A DNA stretch of 64,000 nt from Rhodospirillaceae bacterium (GCA_947476695.1 CANJRD010000009.1:62001-126000), one strand, 5' to 3'. Positions 8,714-18,734 are shown, counted from the stretch's first letter. Made by a program: numbers and translations. Notes: a model not told the origin generated them from the letters alone.

Positions 8714-9325
8714 GTGGGCCGACCCGTGAAGCCGAAGGCGCCTGCGAAAACCGATAAGCCGGGCCGGCTACGTTTGATCTCCGGCATTTGGCGCGGACGG
8801 CTCATCGAAGCGCCCGCCGACATGGACGTGCGCCCGACCGCGGAACGCACGCGCGAGTCCCTTTTCAACCGCCTGATGCATGCCTTCCCAAATGAAGACT
8901 TCAGCCTGAAGGGCGCGAAGGTCGCCGATCTTTGCGCCGGCTCCGGGGCCTTGGGACTGGAAGCACTGTCACGCGGCGCGGCGGAGGCGACCTTCGTCGA
9001 TCAGTCGCCCACCGCGCTGGCGCTGATTAGGCGCAACGTCGCCACGCTCGCCGCCGAGGACCGCGCCACGATCATCAGCGGCGACGCCCGCGCCTTGCCG
9101 CGCGCGATGCGGACTTGCGATCTGGCGATGCTCGATCCGCCCTACGGTCAGAACCTCATCACACCAATGCTGATGAGCCTCGCCGCGCAGAACTGGCTGC
9201 GCGCGGGCGCGGTCGTCACCGTGGAAACGGACGCGAGCGAGGTGTTCGACATCCCCTCCGGCTACACCCTGCACGATCGTCGCGAGACGGGCCGGGCCGC
9301 CGTGACACTGCTGCGGAAAACCTAG
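8714..9325 (+). CDS. rsmD: 16S rRNA (guanine(966)-N2)-methyltransferase
   Basis: 203 residues from a GTG start directly after rluB. The signature set is complete: R-L-R-L-I-S-G-I-W-R-G-R, R-P-T-A-E-R-T-R-E-S-L-F-N, the SAM-binding D-L-C-A-G-S-G-A-L-G-L-E-A-L-S-R-G-A and the N6/N2-methylase motif L-D-P-P-Y. A basic N-terminal extension of about 20 residues precedes the core. The stop overlaps the convergent stop of the next minus-strand gene by 4 bases. Confidence 0.94.
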   Translation: MGRPVKPKAPAKTDKPGRLRLISGIWRGRLIEAPADMDVRPTAERTRESLFNRLMHAFPNEDFSLKGAKVADLCAGSGALGLEALSRGAAEATFVDQSPTALALIRRNVATLAAEDRATIISGDARALPRAMRTCDLAMLDPPYGQNLITPMLMSLAAQNWLRAGAVVTVETDASEVFDIPSGYTLHDRRETGRAAVTLLRKT

Positions 9326-10041
9326 CGCCCGTGCGGCTCGCGCATGACCTGGCGCACGATCTCGGTGGAGATATCGTTCATGTCCGGCGAGAGGCGAACG
9401 GCGGCAACGACAACCACCCCGTTGATCGCCACTGCCGCGCCGCGCACGGCCATGCCGTCTTCCGCGACCACGCCCAGGTCGTCGCCTAAGCCCTTGCCGC
9501 CGGACGCCGTAGCGAACTCGGCGACATCGTCGCCGTGATAGGTGAGCTTGTCGGCCGGGTACGGCCGGAACACGAAGTCCTCCTGCGGCACGAGGCCTTC
9601 GCTCATCACGTCCTGCACATAGCCGCGCAGTTTCGGGAACAGCCGCGCCACAACCTGCGCCGCGGCAAAGCGGCCTGAGGTGTCGGTGTACGACTCCGAC
9701 ACCACGATCAAGGGCCCCGTGATCGTGCTGAGCTTACTTCCGACGCCAAGTTGGACCGTCTGCGGCGTGACGAACAATGTGCGTCCGTTCGCGCCGTAGA
9801 CGCTGAAGCAGTGCCAACCGCGCGGTGCCAGAATGCGCTCGCCCTCCGAAGCGCGATAGAAGCCGAGTGCGCCGACCCGCGTGGCGATGGGCGCCATCGC
9901 GCTGGAGGGCGGGGGCGCGGCGATAGAGCCGGTCTGCCCGTCGGCGGGACAACCGGTGACCGTGACGCGTTGACCGCCCTCTTGCGCTTGCGCCAATGAG
10001 GCCAAGCCCAACAGAACGCAAAGAATGATGGAAAGACGCAT
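9322..10041 (-). CDS. Secreted protein of unknown function
   Basis: About 239 residues from ATG 10041; a GTG at 10047 is also in frame. A clear signal peptide (M-R-L-S-I-I-L-C-V-L-L-G-L-A-S-L-A-Q-A-Q) is followed by a soluble domain with two Cys (T-G-C-P and W-H-C-F). It ends in a segment of short hydrophobic strands (G-V-V-V-V-A-A-V-R-L). No catalytic motif is recognised. It stands between convergent rsmD and the gene ending at 10101. Confidence 0.75.
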   Translation of the reverse strand: MRLSIILCVLLGLASLAQAQEGGQRVTVTGCPADGQTGSIAAPPPSSAMAPIATRVGALGFYRASEGERILAPRGWHCFSVYGANGRTLFVTPQTVQLGVGSKLSTITGPLIVVSESYTDTSGRFAAAQVVARLFPKLRGYVQDVMSEGLVPQEDFVFRPYPADKLTYHGDDVAEFATASGGKGLGDDLGVVAEDGMAVRGAAVAINGVVVVAAVRLSPDMNDISTEIVRQVMREPHGR

Positions 10042-10100
10042 ATTCACCGTTCGGGTCCGAGGTCGCCCAAGCCATCTTCCGACGGCGCTTCGCCGTCATC

Positions 10101-10955
10101 CTATGTCGCCGTGAGCGGCTGGCCCTCGACCTTGTCCTTCTCTTCCTCGGGCAGCTGATGCTGGTAGATGCGCCCGTTTACCACGTGCACCATGTCTTGC
10201 GCGGGATGTTCCTCGGGCGCCGGCGCGATCAGCCAGTCCCATTCCTCGTTATTCATGATCTTGGAGCTTTGCGGCAGCTTTACGCCTTTCAGGAGATCAG
10301 TGCGCGCGACGACCTTTTCGCCCTGCATGGCGAAGCGTTCGACGTCGGTGATCAGCACCGACACCGACGTCGCCTTCGTCGCGATGGCCTGGACATGCTC
10401 TTCCATCACTTGCGCCGACAGCATGTCGCAATCCTTGTCGGCATAGCCGCGCGTCTCGCGGAACATATCGTTGAACGGCCCGGCCAACTGGGTCAGGCAA
10501 TTGCACGACACCAGCAAGTCGGCCTCGGCCATGTGCGGAATGCGCGGCGCCGGCGCGGGGCGCAACGGTCCCGGGAAATGGTTCTCTTTCATCATGTGAA
10601 AGATGCCGGTGACGTCGCCGGTGAGCAGCTTGACGTTGAAGTACTTCTTCGCGCGTTCGCGGATCGCCGGCATATGGAAAATGTCGACCAGATAGACACG
10701 CTCGAAGCGGTCGCAGAGTTCCTGGATCGGCACCTCCAGCAGCAGACCGGAGCCGACGATCACCGCTGTGCGTTGCTGCGGCACGAGGTCCGCCGCTTTC
10801 ACGATCAGCGCCTTTGCCGTCTCCTCGTGCGTCATCCACACGTCACGGCAGCGCGCCTCGCGGAATTCGAGCGCGATCAGGCGTCGCAGGTAGCCGTACT
10901 TGCGTACGCGCTCCGGCGCATAGGTCGTCCAATAGCGGAAGAGTTCGGCGAGCAT
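10101..10955 (-). CDS. Conserved protein with a Rossmann/SAM-methyltransferase-like core
   Basis: About 284 residues from ATG 10955; the frame is open further upstream but would run into mutL. The middle contains a nucleotide-binding-like strand-loop, T-A-V-I-V-G-S-G-L-L-L-E-V-P-I, followed by F-E-R-V-Y-L-V-D-I-F-H, and a later D-L-L-V-S-C-N-C-L-T-Q-L. That order resembles a class I methyltransferase fold, but no substrate motif is recognised. It starts about 30 bases after mutL on the same strand, so co-transcription with mutL is likely. Confidence 0.7.
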   Translation of the reverse strand: MLAELFRYWTTYAPERVRKYGYLRRLIALEFREARCRDVWMTHEETAKALIVKAADLVPQQRTAVIVGSGLLLEVPIQELCDRFERVYLVDIFHMPAIRERAKKYFNVKLLTGDVTGIFHMMKENHFPGPLRPAPAPRIPHMAEADLLVSCNCLTQLAGPFNDMFRETRGYADKDCDMLSAQVMEEHVQAIATKATSVSVLITDVERFAMQGEKVVARTDLLKGVKLPQSSKIMNNEEWDWLIAPAPEEHPAQDMVHVVNGRIYQHQLPEEEKDKVEGQPLTAT

Positions 10956-10986
10956 GGAGTCCGGCACCCCCCAGCGCCGTCGTTCG

Positions 10987-12798
10987 TCAGCGCCTGCCGA
11001 ACAGGCGCTCAATGTCCTTGAGCTTAAGCTCGACGTAGGTCGGCCGTCCATGATTGCACTGGCCGGCGTGCGGCGTGGATTCCATTTGCCGCAAAAGCGC
11101 GTTCATTTCCGCGCCATTGAGCCGCCGTCCGGCGCGGATCGCCCCGTGGCAGGCCATCGTGCCGCTGACGTCGGCCAGACGGTCCTTCAGCGACAGTGCC
11201 TCGTCTACCGCACTGAGATCGTTGGCAAGATCGCGCACCAGGCCCGAGACGTCGCCGTCGCCCAGCATGGCCGGGACTTCGCGCACAGCAATCGCCCCCG
11301 GCCCGAAAGCCTCGACCAGCAGGCCGAGTTCGGCGAGTTCCGCCGCCCGGCCCACAAGACGTTGCGCTGAGGCTTCATCGAGTTCGACCACTTCGGGAAT
11401 CAGCAGCATCTGGCGTTTAACGCCGCCATCGGCCAACGCCGCCTTCATGCGCTCGTAGACGAGGCGTTCGTGGGCGGCATGCTGATCGACGATCACGATG
11501 CCGTCCGCCGTCTGCGCGACGATGTAAGTTTCGTGCAATTGCGCGCGCGCGACACCCAGCGGTTGGACCGCGCCGTCCGTCGGGTAAGCCTCGGGCGCCG
11601 CCCCTTCCGGCGCGGACTGCGGCAGGTCGTACATCGACACCGGCGCGGACTCGGCAAGCCCCTCGCCTGTGCCATCCACCATCGGCGCCTGCATCGTGTA
11701 GGCCATGTCGAGCGCGCCTTGCGGCGGTGCGGTGTTCAGATACGGACGCAGCGCCGCGAGTGCTGCCGCACCCGTCGTTGTCGACGCGCGATGCCCCGCC
11801 TCGGCTAAGGCATGCCGCAAAGCGCCGATGATCAACCCGCGCACCAGGCTCGCGTCGCGGAAGCGCACTTCGGCTTTGGCCGGATGCACGTTCACGTCCA
11901 CATCGGTGCGCGGTACTTCGAGGAACAGCACGACGTAAGGATGTCGGCTTGCCGCCAGGAAGTCGGCATACGCCGCGCGCACCGCGCCCGTCAGTACACG
12001 GTCGCGCACCGGACGGCCGTTGACGAACAGGTACTGCGCGAACGCATTGCCGCGATTGAACGTCGGCAATCCGGCGTAGCCATACAAGCGGATGCCTTCG
12101 CGTTCCGCCGCCACCGGCACGGAGTTCGCCGCGAATTCGCGCCCCAGGATCGCCGAGAGGCGCTCGAGATGAATGTCGAACAGGTCGCCCTGTGTGCCGC
12201 CCGCCGGCAGGTTCAGCCGCGACCGGCCATCGGCGGTGAGCGTGAAGGCGATCTCCGGATAGGCCATCGCCAGGCGTTCGACGTTGTCGATGGCATAGGA
12301 CAACTCCGTGCCCGCGCCTTTCAGGAACTTCAGCCGCGCCGGGGTGGCGAAGAACAGATCGCGCACCTCGATGCGCGTCCCGCGTGGATGCGGGGCGGGC
12401 ACCGGGCCGTCCTTGCGGCCACCGGCGACCATCATATGCCAACCGGCATCCGCATCGGGCGTGCGGCTGGTGATCGACAGCCGCGCGACGGAGCCGATCG
12501 CCGGCAGCGCTTCGCCGCGGAAGCCGAGCCAGCCGATCTCCGTCAGGTCGTCGCTGGGCAGTTTGGACGTCGCGTGACGGTCGACCGCCACGGTCAATTC
12601 CTGCGGCGTCATGCCGCAGCCGTTGTCGGTGACGACGATCAGCGCGCGGCCGCCGTCATTCAACGTGATGTCGATGCGCGTTGCGCCGGCATCGATCGCG
12701 TTCTCAACGAGTTCCTTTACGGCGGACGCCGGGCGCTCGACCACCTCGCCGGCGGCGATCTGATTGACGAGGTTCGGCGGGAGAAGCCGGATGGGCAT
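10987..12798 (-). CDS. mutL: DNA mismatch repair protein MutL
   Basis: 603 residues. The N-terminal GHKL ATPase shows [19 protein letters not shown] and G-F-R-G-E-A-L. The C-terminal half carries [12 protein letters not shown], matching the DQHA-X2-E-X4-E endonuclease motif of MutL proteins that nick DNA themselves. The supporting motifs C-H-G-A-I-R-A-G and C-N-H-G-R-P-T are also present. E. coli MutL lacks this nuclease motif, so strand discrimination here probably does not need MutH. It follows pgi on the minus strand by 21 bases. Confidence 0.97.
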   Translation of the reverse strand: MPIRLLPPNLVNQIAAGEVVERPASAVKELVENAIDAGATRIDITLNDGGRALIVVTDNGCGMTPQELTVAVDRHATSKLPSDDLTEIGWLGFRGEALPAIGSVARLSITSRTPDADAGWHMMVAGGRKDGPVPAPHPRGTRIEVRDLFFATPARLKFLKGAGTELSYAIDNVERLAMAYPEIAFTLTADGRSRLNLPAGGTQGDLFDIHLERLSAILGREFAANSVPVAAEREGIRLYGYAGLPTFNRGNAFAQYLFVNGRPVRDRVLTGAVRAAYADFLAASRHPYVVLFLEVPRTDVDVNVHPAKAEVRFRDASLVRGLIIGALRHALAEAGHRASTTTGAAALAALRPYLNTAPPQGALDMAYTMQAPMVDGTGEGLAESAPVSMYDLPQSAPEGAAPEAYPTDGAVQPLGVARAQLHETYIVAQTADGIVIVDQHAAHERLVYERMKAALADGGVKRQMLLIPEVVELDEASAQRLVGRAAELAELGLLVEAFGPGAIAVREVPAMLGDGDVSGLVRDLANDLSAVDEALSLKDRLADVSGTMACHGAIRAGRRLNGAEMNALLRQMESTPHAGQCNHGRPTYVELKLKDIERLFGRR

Positions 12799-12819
12799 CA
12801 GGGTTCCAAACGCACGCGA

Positions 12820-14427
12820 CTAACGTCGCGTCGCGCGATAAGCGGCGACCAGACCGGCTGTGGAGGAGTCACGCCCCTCCGGGGCACGCTCGCCGCGCAC
12901 CGCCGGCAGCAGGCTGGTGGCCATTTCCTTGCCAAGCTCGACGCCCCATTGATCGAACGAGTTGATGCCCCAGATCAGTCCCTGCACGAACACCTTGTGC
13001 TCGTACAAGGCGATCAGCATGCCGAGGCTCTCCGGCGTCAGTTCGTCGAGCAGGATTGTAGTGGACGGGCGGTTGCCCGCAAAGCTGCGATGCGGCTTCA
13101 GGGCGTCGGCGGTCCCCACGACCTCGCTCGGATGGCGACCCCGCATCAGGGCTTCGGTCTGCGCGAAGGCGTTGGACAACAGCAGTTCGCGGCTGGCCTG
13201 GTCGCCGCCGCGCAGGGCGACGATGAAGTCGCAAGGGATCAGGCGCGGCCCCTGGTGCAGCAGCTGGAAGAACGAGTGCTGGCTGTCCGCGCCACCGCCG
13301 CCGAACACGATCGGGCCCGAACTGGCAACCGGGCTGCCATCCAGCGTCACGGCCTTGCCGTTGCTCTCCATATCGACCTGCTGCAGGTGCGACGGCAGCA
13401 GCTTGAGGCGATGATCGTAAGGCAGCACCGCCAGCGCGGGCGCGTTGAAGAATTCCGTATACCAGACGCCGAGGAGGGCCAGGACGATCGGCAGGTTCTC
13501 TTCCGCCGGCGCCGTCTCGAAATGCTTGTCCATCGCTTCGGCGCCGGCAAGCAAGCGCTCGAACGCATCGGGACCGCAGGCGATGATCACCGGTAGCCCA
13601 ATCGCCGACCACAGCGAGTAGCGCCCGCCGACCCAATCCCACATCGGGAACACGGAATCGGACGCGATACCGAAGGCCGCCGCGCCCTTGAGGTTGGTCG
13701 ATACGGCGGCGAAGTGTTTCGTCACGGCCGCCTCGCCGAGGGCCGCGACAATCCAGGCCCGCGCCGCATTGGCGTTCGCGGTCGTCTCGGCCGTGGTGAA
13801 GGTCTTGGACGAGATCGTGAACAGCGTCGCCGCCGGATCGTGATCCTTCAGCACCTCATCCAGTTGCGCGCGATCCGGATTGGAGACGAAAGCGACCGAA
13901 AGATCGTCGCGTTGGAAATCCTTCAGCGCATCCGCCACGAACATCGGGCCCAGATGCGATCCACCGATACCGATGTTGACGATGTGCCGGAATTTCTGGC
14001 CGGTTGCGCCGAGGCGCGTGCCGTTCCGGACGTCGTCGGCGAACGCCTTCAGGCGCGCACGCGTCTCGCGCACTTCGGGCATGACGTCGACGCCGTCCAC
14101 TTTCATGGCGCGGCCGCCGAGGTTGCGCAGCGCCACATGCAGCACCGCGCGGTTCTCGGTGGTGTTGATATGCGCGCCGGCGAACATCGCCGCGCGACCC
14201 TTCTCCACCTCCCGCGCTTCCGCCAGCTTGAGCAGAAGCGCCAGCGTTTCCGCGGTGGCCCGGTGCTTGGAATAGTCGATCAACAGCGGCCCGAGCCGGC
14301 GCGAGAACTTGGCGAAGCGTTGCGGGTCGGCGGCGAACAGCGCCCGCATGGGCGTATCCGCCATCGTGCGGGCATGATCGCCGAGCGCGGTCCAGGCCGG
14401 CAGCGTCGTCAGCGTCATGCCGATCAC
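12820..14427 (-). CDS. pgi: Glucose-6-phosphate isomerase
   Basis: 535 residues. It interconverts glucose-6-phosphate and fructose-6-phosphate. Family signatures are intact: N-I-G-I-G-G-S-H-L-G-P, T-I-S-S-K-T-F-T-T-A-E-T, V-G-G-R-Y-S-L-W-S-A-I-G-L and G-I-N-S-F-D-Q-W-G-V-E-L-G-K. The GTG at 14427 overlaps the stop of the upstream M16 gene; an ATG at 14418 is the alternative. Translational coupling with the M16 pair is likely. Confidence 0.96.
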   Translation of the reverse strand: MIGMTLTTLPAWTALGDHARTMADTPMRALFAADPQRFAKFSRRLGPLLIDYSKHRATAETLALLLKLAEAREVEKGRAAMFAGAHINTTENRAVLHVALRNLGGRAMKVDGVDVMPEVRETRARLKAFADDVRNGTRLGATGQKFRHIVNIGIGGSHLGPMFVADALKDFQRDDLSVAFVSNPDRAQLDEVLKDHDPAATLFTISSKTFTTAETTANANAARAWIVAALGEAAVTKHFAAVSTNLKGAAAFGIASDSVFPMWDWVGGRYSLWSAIGLPVIIACGPDAFERLLAGAEAMDKHFETAPAEENLPIVLALLGVWYTEFFNAPALAVLPYDHRLKLLPSHLQQVDMESNGKAVTLDGSPVASSGPIVFGGGGADSQHSFFQLLHQGPRLIPCDFIVALRGGDQASRELLLSNAFAQTEALMRGRHPSEVVGTADALKPHRSFAGNRPSTTILLDELTPESLGMLIALYEHKVFVQGLIWGINSFDQWGVELGKEMATSLLPAVRGERAPEGRDSSTAGLVAAYRATRR

Positions 14428-15770
14428 TTCTTCTCGGCGCGCGCCGGCGCTTTCGCCGGGACGGCCGCGGCTTCCGGCCCCACCATCACAACCGTCAGCG
14501 TTTCGGGGTTGTAGAGCCGCTTCGACACGCGTTGCACATCGGCCAGCGTCACCGCTTCGATGAACTTGTTGCGCTTGTCGAGATAGTCGAGGCCGAGATG
14601 GTCGTGCTGAATCTGCACCAAGAGCCCGGCGACACTGCCGGTCGTGGTGAAGCGCAACGGCCAGGCGCCGGTGAGATATTGCTTCGCGCCATCGATTTCG
14701 GCTTGGGTCACGCCGGGCGTGCGCATCTTGCCGACTTCGTCGCGGATGACCTTGAGGCTCTGTTCGGCCTGATCCGCCCGCGTGCCCGCGCTGATCGTGA
14801 TGATCGCCCCGGCGTCGTAGGGCGCAAGGCCGCTCGACACACCATAGGCAAGCCCGCGCTTCTCGCGCACTTCGTTCATCAGGCGCGAGGAGAACGAACC
14901 CGCGCCCAGGATGTAATCCGCCACCACGGCGGCATACCAGTCTGGATCGTTGCGCGCGATGCCGGGGCCACCGATCAGGATGGTGGTCTGCGTCAGGTCG
15001 CGGAAGATGCGCGAGGTCTTGCCGACGGTCGACACCTTCGCCGGTGGCAGGGTTGCCGGCCCCGCGCCCGTCGCCGGCAAATCCGCGAACAACGTATCGA
15101 GGACCGGCGCGAGATCGGCGGCGGAGATGTCGCCGGAGACGCCGATCAACAGCCGGTCGCGCGTCAGGCGCGTCTTCGCCCAGTTCTGGATGTCGGCGCG
15201 GGTGATGCTTTTGACGTTGTCGGCGACGCCTTCTTCTTCGCGCGCGTAGGCATGGCCGCCGAACAGTTCGGTGAACAGCTTACGCGAGGCCAGGCGTCCC
15301 GGAACTTCCTGGCGCGCGGTGATGCCCACCAGAATTTCGCGGCGCATCCGCTCAATGGCTTCGGGGTCGAAGCGCGGCTGTATCAGCGCCAGCCGCGCAA
15401 GCTTCACCGCCTCGGTCAGATTGGGCGACGTGGTGGTGATGCTGCCGCTGATGCTGTCGCGTCCCGCGCTCATGCCGATGGAGATCGCGCGATCTTCCAT
15501 CGCCGACTGATAGGCGAAGGCATCGAGATCGCCCGCGCCTTCGTTGAACAGACTGGACCCGATCTGGGACAGGCCCTGCTTGTCCACGGGATCGAGCGCC
15601 GTGCCGCCCTGGAAGCTGAAGCTGAACGAGATCACCTGACTGGCGTGATCTTCGGCGAAATAGGCGTGGATGCCCTTGGGCGTTTTCACTTCGGTCACTG
15701 TGACGGCATGGGCCGGCAACGCGACGACAAGCGCGAACAGCGACAGCGCGATCTGCGGGAAGGTCTTCAT
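14424..15770 (-). CDS. M16-family zinc protease homologue lacking the HxxEH site
   Basis: 448 residues with a signal peptide (F-P-Q-I-A-L-S-L-F-A-L-V-V-A-L-P-A-H-A). It has the two-lobed M16 architecture, but at the zinc-site position it reads G-L-S-Q-I-G-S-S-L-F-N-E-G-A-G instead of H-x-x-E-H. It is therefore the likely non-catalytic partner of the active protease encoded just upstream, which it overlaps by 4 bases. Paired active and inactive M16 subunits are well known (for example mitochondrial processing peptidase). The C-terminus is Ala/Pro/Lys-rich. Confidence 0.9.
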   Translation of the reverse strand: MKTFPQIALSLFALVVALPAHAVTVTEVKTPKGIHAYFAEDHASQVISFSFSFQGGTALDPVDKQGLSQIGSSLFNEGAGDLDAFAYQSAMEDRAISIGMSAGRDSISGSITTTSPNLTEAVKLARLALIQPRFDPEAIERMRREILVGITARQEVPGRLASRKLFTELFGGHAYAREEEGVADNVKSITRADIQNWAKTRLTRDRLLIGVSGDISAADLAPVLDTLFADLPATGAGPATLPPAKVSTVGKTSRIFRDLTQTTILIGGPGIARNDPDWYAAVVADYILGAGSFSSRLMNEVREKRGLAYGVSSGLAPYDAGAIITISAGTRADQAEQSLKVIRDEVGKMRTPGVTQAEIDGAKQYLTGAWPLRFTTTGSVAGLLVQIQHDHLGLDYLDKRNKFIEAVTLADVQRVSKRLYNPETLTVVMVGPEAAAVPAKAPARAEKK

Positions 15771-17161
15771 TTCGCGGCTCCCTGCGCTTGCGCGGCGGCT
15801 TGCGGACGCGGCTCCGGCAACAGGATGCCGGTGCCCGACGAATAGGTGGTGACCAGCTTGCGCGCGGCGGCGCGCACCTGATCGGGCGTCACTTTCTTGA
15901 TTTCGTTCGGCCAGGTTTCGATCTCTTGCAGCGTCAGGCCGATCGAAAGCATGGAGCCGACGGCCGAGGCCGCGCCCATCGGCGATTCCTTGGCGTAGGC
16001 CAGGCTGGCGAGCATGCGGTTCTTGGCGCGTTCGACATCTGCATCCGAGATGCCGCTCGTCAGCGTCTCGCCCAGCAGTTTCTCGAACGCGGTTTCCAGC
16101 TGCGGCAGCGCGATACCGGGGTTCGGCGTCAGCGAGAACGAGAAGCTGCCGTAGGAGATCGCATCCGGGCTGTAGTCGGCGCTTGCGCCGGCGGCCAGCT
16201 GCTGATCGACGACAAGACTGCGGTACAGCTTCGCCGTCGAACCGCCGCCGAACAGTTCGGCGAACACCTGCAGCGCCGGCACTTCGGCGCGGTCGCCGAC
16301 GTTAAAGCTGGGCGCGATGTATTCACGCCGCCATTGCGGCTGGCGCACGCGCTCGTGGGTCATCGACACGCGCACATCGGCGCGGCGCGGCAGGAACGTG
16401 GGCCGGGCGCGCTTCGCCGGCTCACCGGCCTTCGGCAACACGCCGTAATACTTTTCCGCCAGCGGCTTGATCTGCTCCGTCGTGACGTCGCCGGAAATGA
16501 CCACAATCGCGTTATGCGGCTGATAGTACTTCTTATAGAACGCCAATGCGTCCTCGTCGGTCAGCGTGCGCATCTCCGACTCCCAGCCGATCACCGGGAT
16601 GCTGTGATGATTGTTCATCCACAGCACCGACGACAGCCGTTCGCCCAGCAGCGCGCCGGGCACGTTGTCGACGCGCATGCGGCGTTCTTCGATGATGACA
16701 TCGCGCTCGGTCAGCACACCCGGCTTGTCGAGCTTCAGGTTGTGCATCCGGTCCGCTTCCATATCCATCATCAGCGGCAGACGGTCGACGGCGATGTTCT
16801 CGTAGTAGGCCGTGTAGTCGAATGAGGTGAAAGCGTTCTGGTCGCCGCCGTTGCGCGCCACCAGCGCAGTCAACTCGCCGGCGGGGAAACGCGGTGTCCC
16901 CTTGAACAGCAGGTGCTCGAGGAAGTGCGCGAGGCCCGACTTGCCTTCCACTTCGTCGGCGGCGCCGATCTTGTACCAGACCATGTGGCTGACGACCGGC
17001 GCGCGGTGATTGGGGATCACCACCACCGTCATACCGTTCGCGAGCATGAAGCTTTCCGCGCCATAGATGCCGCCCGGAACGGGACCGTCGGCGCGCGCGG
17101 GTTGGGTCAGCAGCGAGGCCGCCAGCGCAAGGCCGGCGAAAGAGAACCACTTGGCAGGCAT
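15767..17161 (-). CDS. M16-family zinc protease, catalytic subunit
   Basis: About 464 residues from ATG 17161, which gives a clean signal peptide (M-P-A-K-W-F-S-F-A-G-L-A-L-A-A-S-L-L-T-Q); an ATG at 17197 would add 12 residues. The inverted zinc motif is intact: S-G-L-A-H-F-L-E-H-L-L-F-K-G-T, with a downstream Glu in the expected helix. The mature protein should be periplasmic. Its stop overlaps the start of the inactive M16 partner by 4 bases, so the two are translated together. Confidence 0.92.
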   Translation of the reverse strand: MPAKWFSFAGLALAASLLTQPARADGPVPGGIYGAESFMLANGMTVVVIPNHRAPVVSHMVWYKIGAADEVEGKSGLAHFLEHLLFKGTPRFPAGELTALVARNGGDQNAFTSFDYTAYYENIAVDRLPLMMDMEADRMHNLKLDKPGVLTERDVIIEERRMRVDNVPGALLGERLSSVLWMNNHHSIPVIGWESEMRTLTDEDALAFYKKYYQPHNAIVVISGDVTTEQIKPLAEKYYGVLPKAGEPAKRARPTFLPRRADVRVSMTHERVRQPQWRREYIAPSFNVGDRAEVPALQVFAELFGGGSTAKLYRSLVVDQQLAAGASADYSPDAISYGSFSFSLTPNPGIALPQLETAFEKLLGETLTSGISDADVERAKNRMLASLAYAKESPMGAASAVGSMLSIGLTLQEIETWPNEIKKVTPDQVRAAARKLVTTYSSGTGILLPEPRPQAAAQAQGAAK

Positions 17162-17331
17162 GGGGGGACTTGTCCTCCGGGGGGCGAGGGGTTTCATTCA
17201 TGGAACCCCTGCGGGATGAGGTCAACGCCCAGTTTCCAGCCTCCCCTTACGACCCGCGTCCAGCCCGGTTATGGTGACGCATCTGTAATGCGCGCCTCCC
17301 GTCATGGGGCCCTTTTTCAGCGAAAACGCTC

Positions 17332-18162
17332 ATGTCCGCGGACCTGCCTGTCTGGCCCACCACCAAGGCGATTCTCGAGTATTGCTGGCAGGAGCGACGG
17401 TTGGCCCTGCGCTATGCGGCGGTGCCGGTGGCCTTGCTGATCGCGATGGATTCCGTCGGGACGGCGGCGGGCGTGGACATCGCCGAGGACAAGGTGTGGA
17501 CGTTCGCCGCCTCCATCGTCGCCCTGCTGGTTTTCATGCCGACGATGGTCACCTGGTACTACGGCGTGGTGTTCGGCCACGAGGAAGCGCGGCGGCGGCC
17601 GATCTTCACGTTCGGACGGCGCGAAGGCGCCGTGCTGGGCACCAACATCTTGGTCGCCATCGTCATCGGACTGTCATTGATTCCGCTCGCCGCGCTCGTT
17701 GCCCTCGTCGCGGGCCCGGTCGGATACGTCGTCAGCGAATTTGCCGGCCAGGTGACGGCGGTCGTCCTTGGCATCCCGGCGGTGTTCGTCTGGCTGATGA
17801 TCCTGACACGGCTGTCGGTCGTCATCGCTTACGCGGCGGCCGGGGAACACCTGGGCCTGAAGGATGCGTGGCGCATCACCAAGCCCTTCGGCGTCCAGAT
17901 CACCTGGATGCACGTCATCCTCGGCTGCATCGGCATGGGGATTTCGACCGCAGCCACGGCTCTGGTGAGCGAAGGCATGGAACTTGCCGGCCTCGGCAAT
18001 GGCGACGGCCCCGCGCCGGCGATCGATCTCGCCGTCTCGGTCACCGACGCCTTGTTCGGCGTCATCTACCTGGTGCTGACGACAACGCTGTTCGGCGTCG
18101 TCTATCGCAAGATCGGGCCGCTGCAGACCGCAGAGGGGCAGACTGCAGAGCCGAAAATCTGA
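17332..18162 (+). CDS. Multi-pass inner-membrane protein, unknown function
   Basis: 276 residues with about six hydrophobic segments (for example L-A-L-R-Y-A-A-V-P-V-A-L-L-I-A, G-T-N-I-L-V-A-I-V-I-G-L-S-L-I-P, V-I-L-G-C-I-G-M-G-I-S and V-I-Y-L-V-L-T-T-T-L-F-G-V-V-Y). A conserved-looking amphipathic linker, G-E-H-L-G-L-K-D-A-W-R-I-T-K-P-F-G, precedes the last helices. Topology and length resemble the membrane protein at 41964-42821, which has an equivalent V-D-D-L-K-P-V-R-T-A-F-R linker, so the two may be distant relatives. No transport or enzyme motif is seen. It converges on the DUF3035 gene. Confidence 0.75.
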   Translation: MSADLPVWPTTKAILEYCWQERRLALRYAAVPVALLIAMDSVGTAAGVDIAEDKVWTFAASIVALLVFMPTMVTWYYGVVFGHEEARRRPIFTFGRREGAVLGTNILVAIVIGLSLIPLAALVALVAGPVGYVVSEFAGQVTAVVLGIPAVFVWLMILTRLSVVIAYAAAGEHLGLKDAWRITKPFGVQITWMHVILGCIGMGISTAATALVSEGMELAGLGNGDGPAPAIDLAVSVTDALFGVIYLVLTTTLFGVVYRKIGPLQTAEGQTAEPKI

Positions 18163-18163
18163 T

Positions 18164-18730
18164 CTAGAAGATACCGAGGAACTTGCCGCCGCTGGCACCC
18201 TTGCCGATGGTCGGCACCGGGGTTTCGTTCGGCTTCTTGCCGTCGGCCTTCGCCTGATCGAGGCGCTTGCTCTCCGCCACCGGATCGATGGCGGTGCCCT
18301 GGCCGAGGCTTTCGTCTTTCCAGTTCAGCAGACGATGCGTCATCTGACGTTCTTCCGGCGCGAAGGACGACGCTTCGCGATCGATATTCGTGCGCACGTC
18401 CGGCGTGGAGATGTCCGCGCCGGCATGGGCAAGCAGAGCCACTTCGCCGCGCGAGGCGCCGCGCGAACGCAGCGCATCCAGCTTGGCGCGGCCGAGCAGC
18501 GCGGTACGCGCCTGCTCCGAGGCCGGAATTTCCTGCGGACGGTCGGCGCCCGGAACCGGCGGACGCAGCTGGTAATCCGGCGGCATGACGAGCGGGCCGC
18601 GGTTCAGCACGGCGAACTCATCCGGCACGGTCTTCTCGAGCCCGAGCGCGCGCTTGGTGGAATTGCAGCCGCTGAGCAGCACGACGGCGCAGAGGCCGAG
18701 CGAAATCGGGAGAACGAGACGGTTCGCCAT
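18164..18730 (-). CDS. DUF3035-type outer-membrane lipoprotein
   Basis: 188 residues from ATG 18730, which places a lipobox correctly: V-V-L-L-S-G-C-N, with Cys lipidated after cleavage. The mature part starts with S-T-K-R-A-L-G-L-E-K-T-V-P-D-E-F and has the P-P-D-Y-Q-L-R-P-P-x-P-G motif typical of the alphaproteobacterial DUF3035 family, some members of which are assigned to the outer-membrane assembly machinery. It lies 5 bases after lspA, the signal peptidase that would process it. Confidence 0.85.
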   Translation of the reverse strand: MANRLVLPISLGLCAVVLLSGCNSTKRALGLEKTVPDEFAVLNRGPLVMPPDYQLRPPVPGADRPQEIPASEQARTALLGRAKLDALRSRGASRGEVALLAHAGADISTPDVRTNIDREASSFAPEERQMTHRLLNWKDESLGQGTAIDPVAESKRLDQAKADGKKPNETPVPTIGKGASGGKFLGIF

Positions 18731-18734
18731 AGAA

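Noticed and set aside
11812-13596. 594-codon plus-strand ORF over mutL and pgi
   Set aside because: Crosses two genes on the opposite strand and has no recognisable domain.
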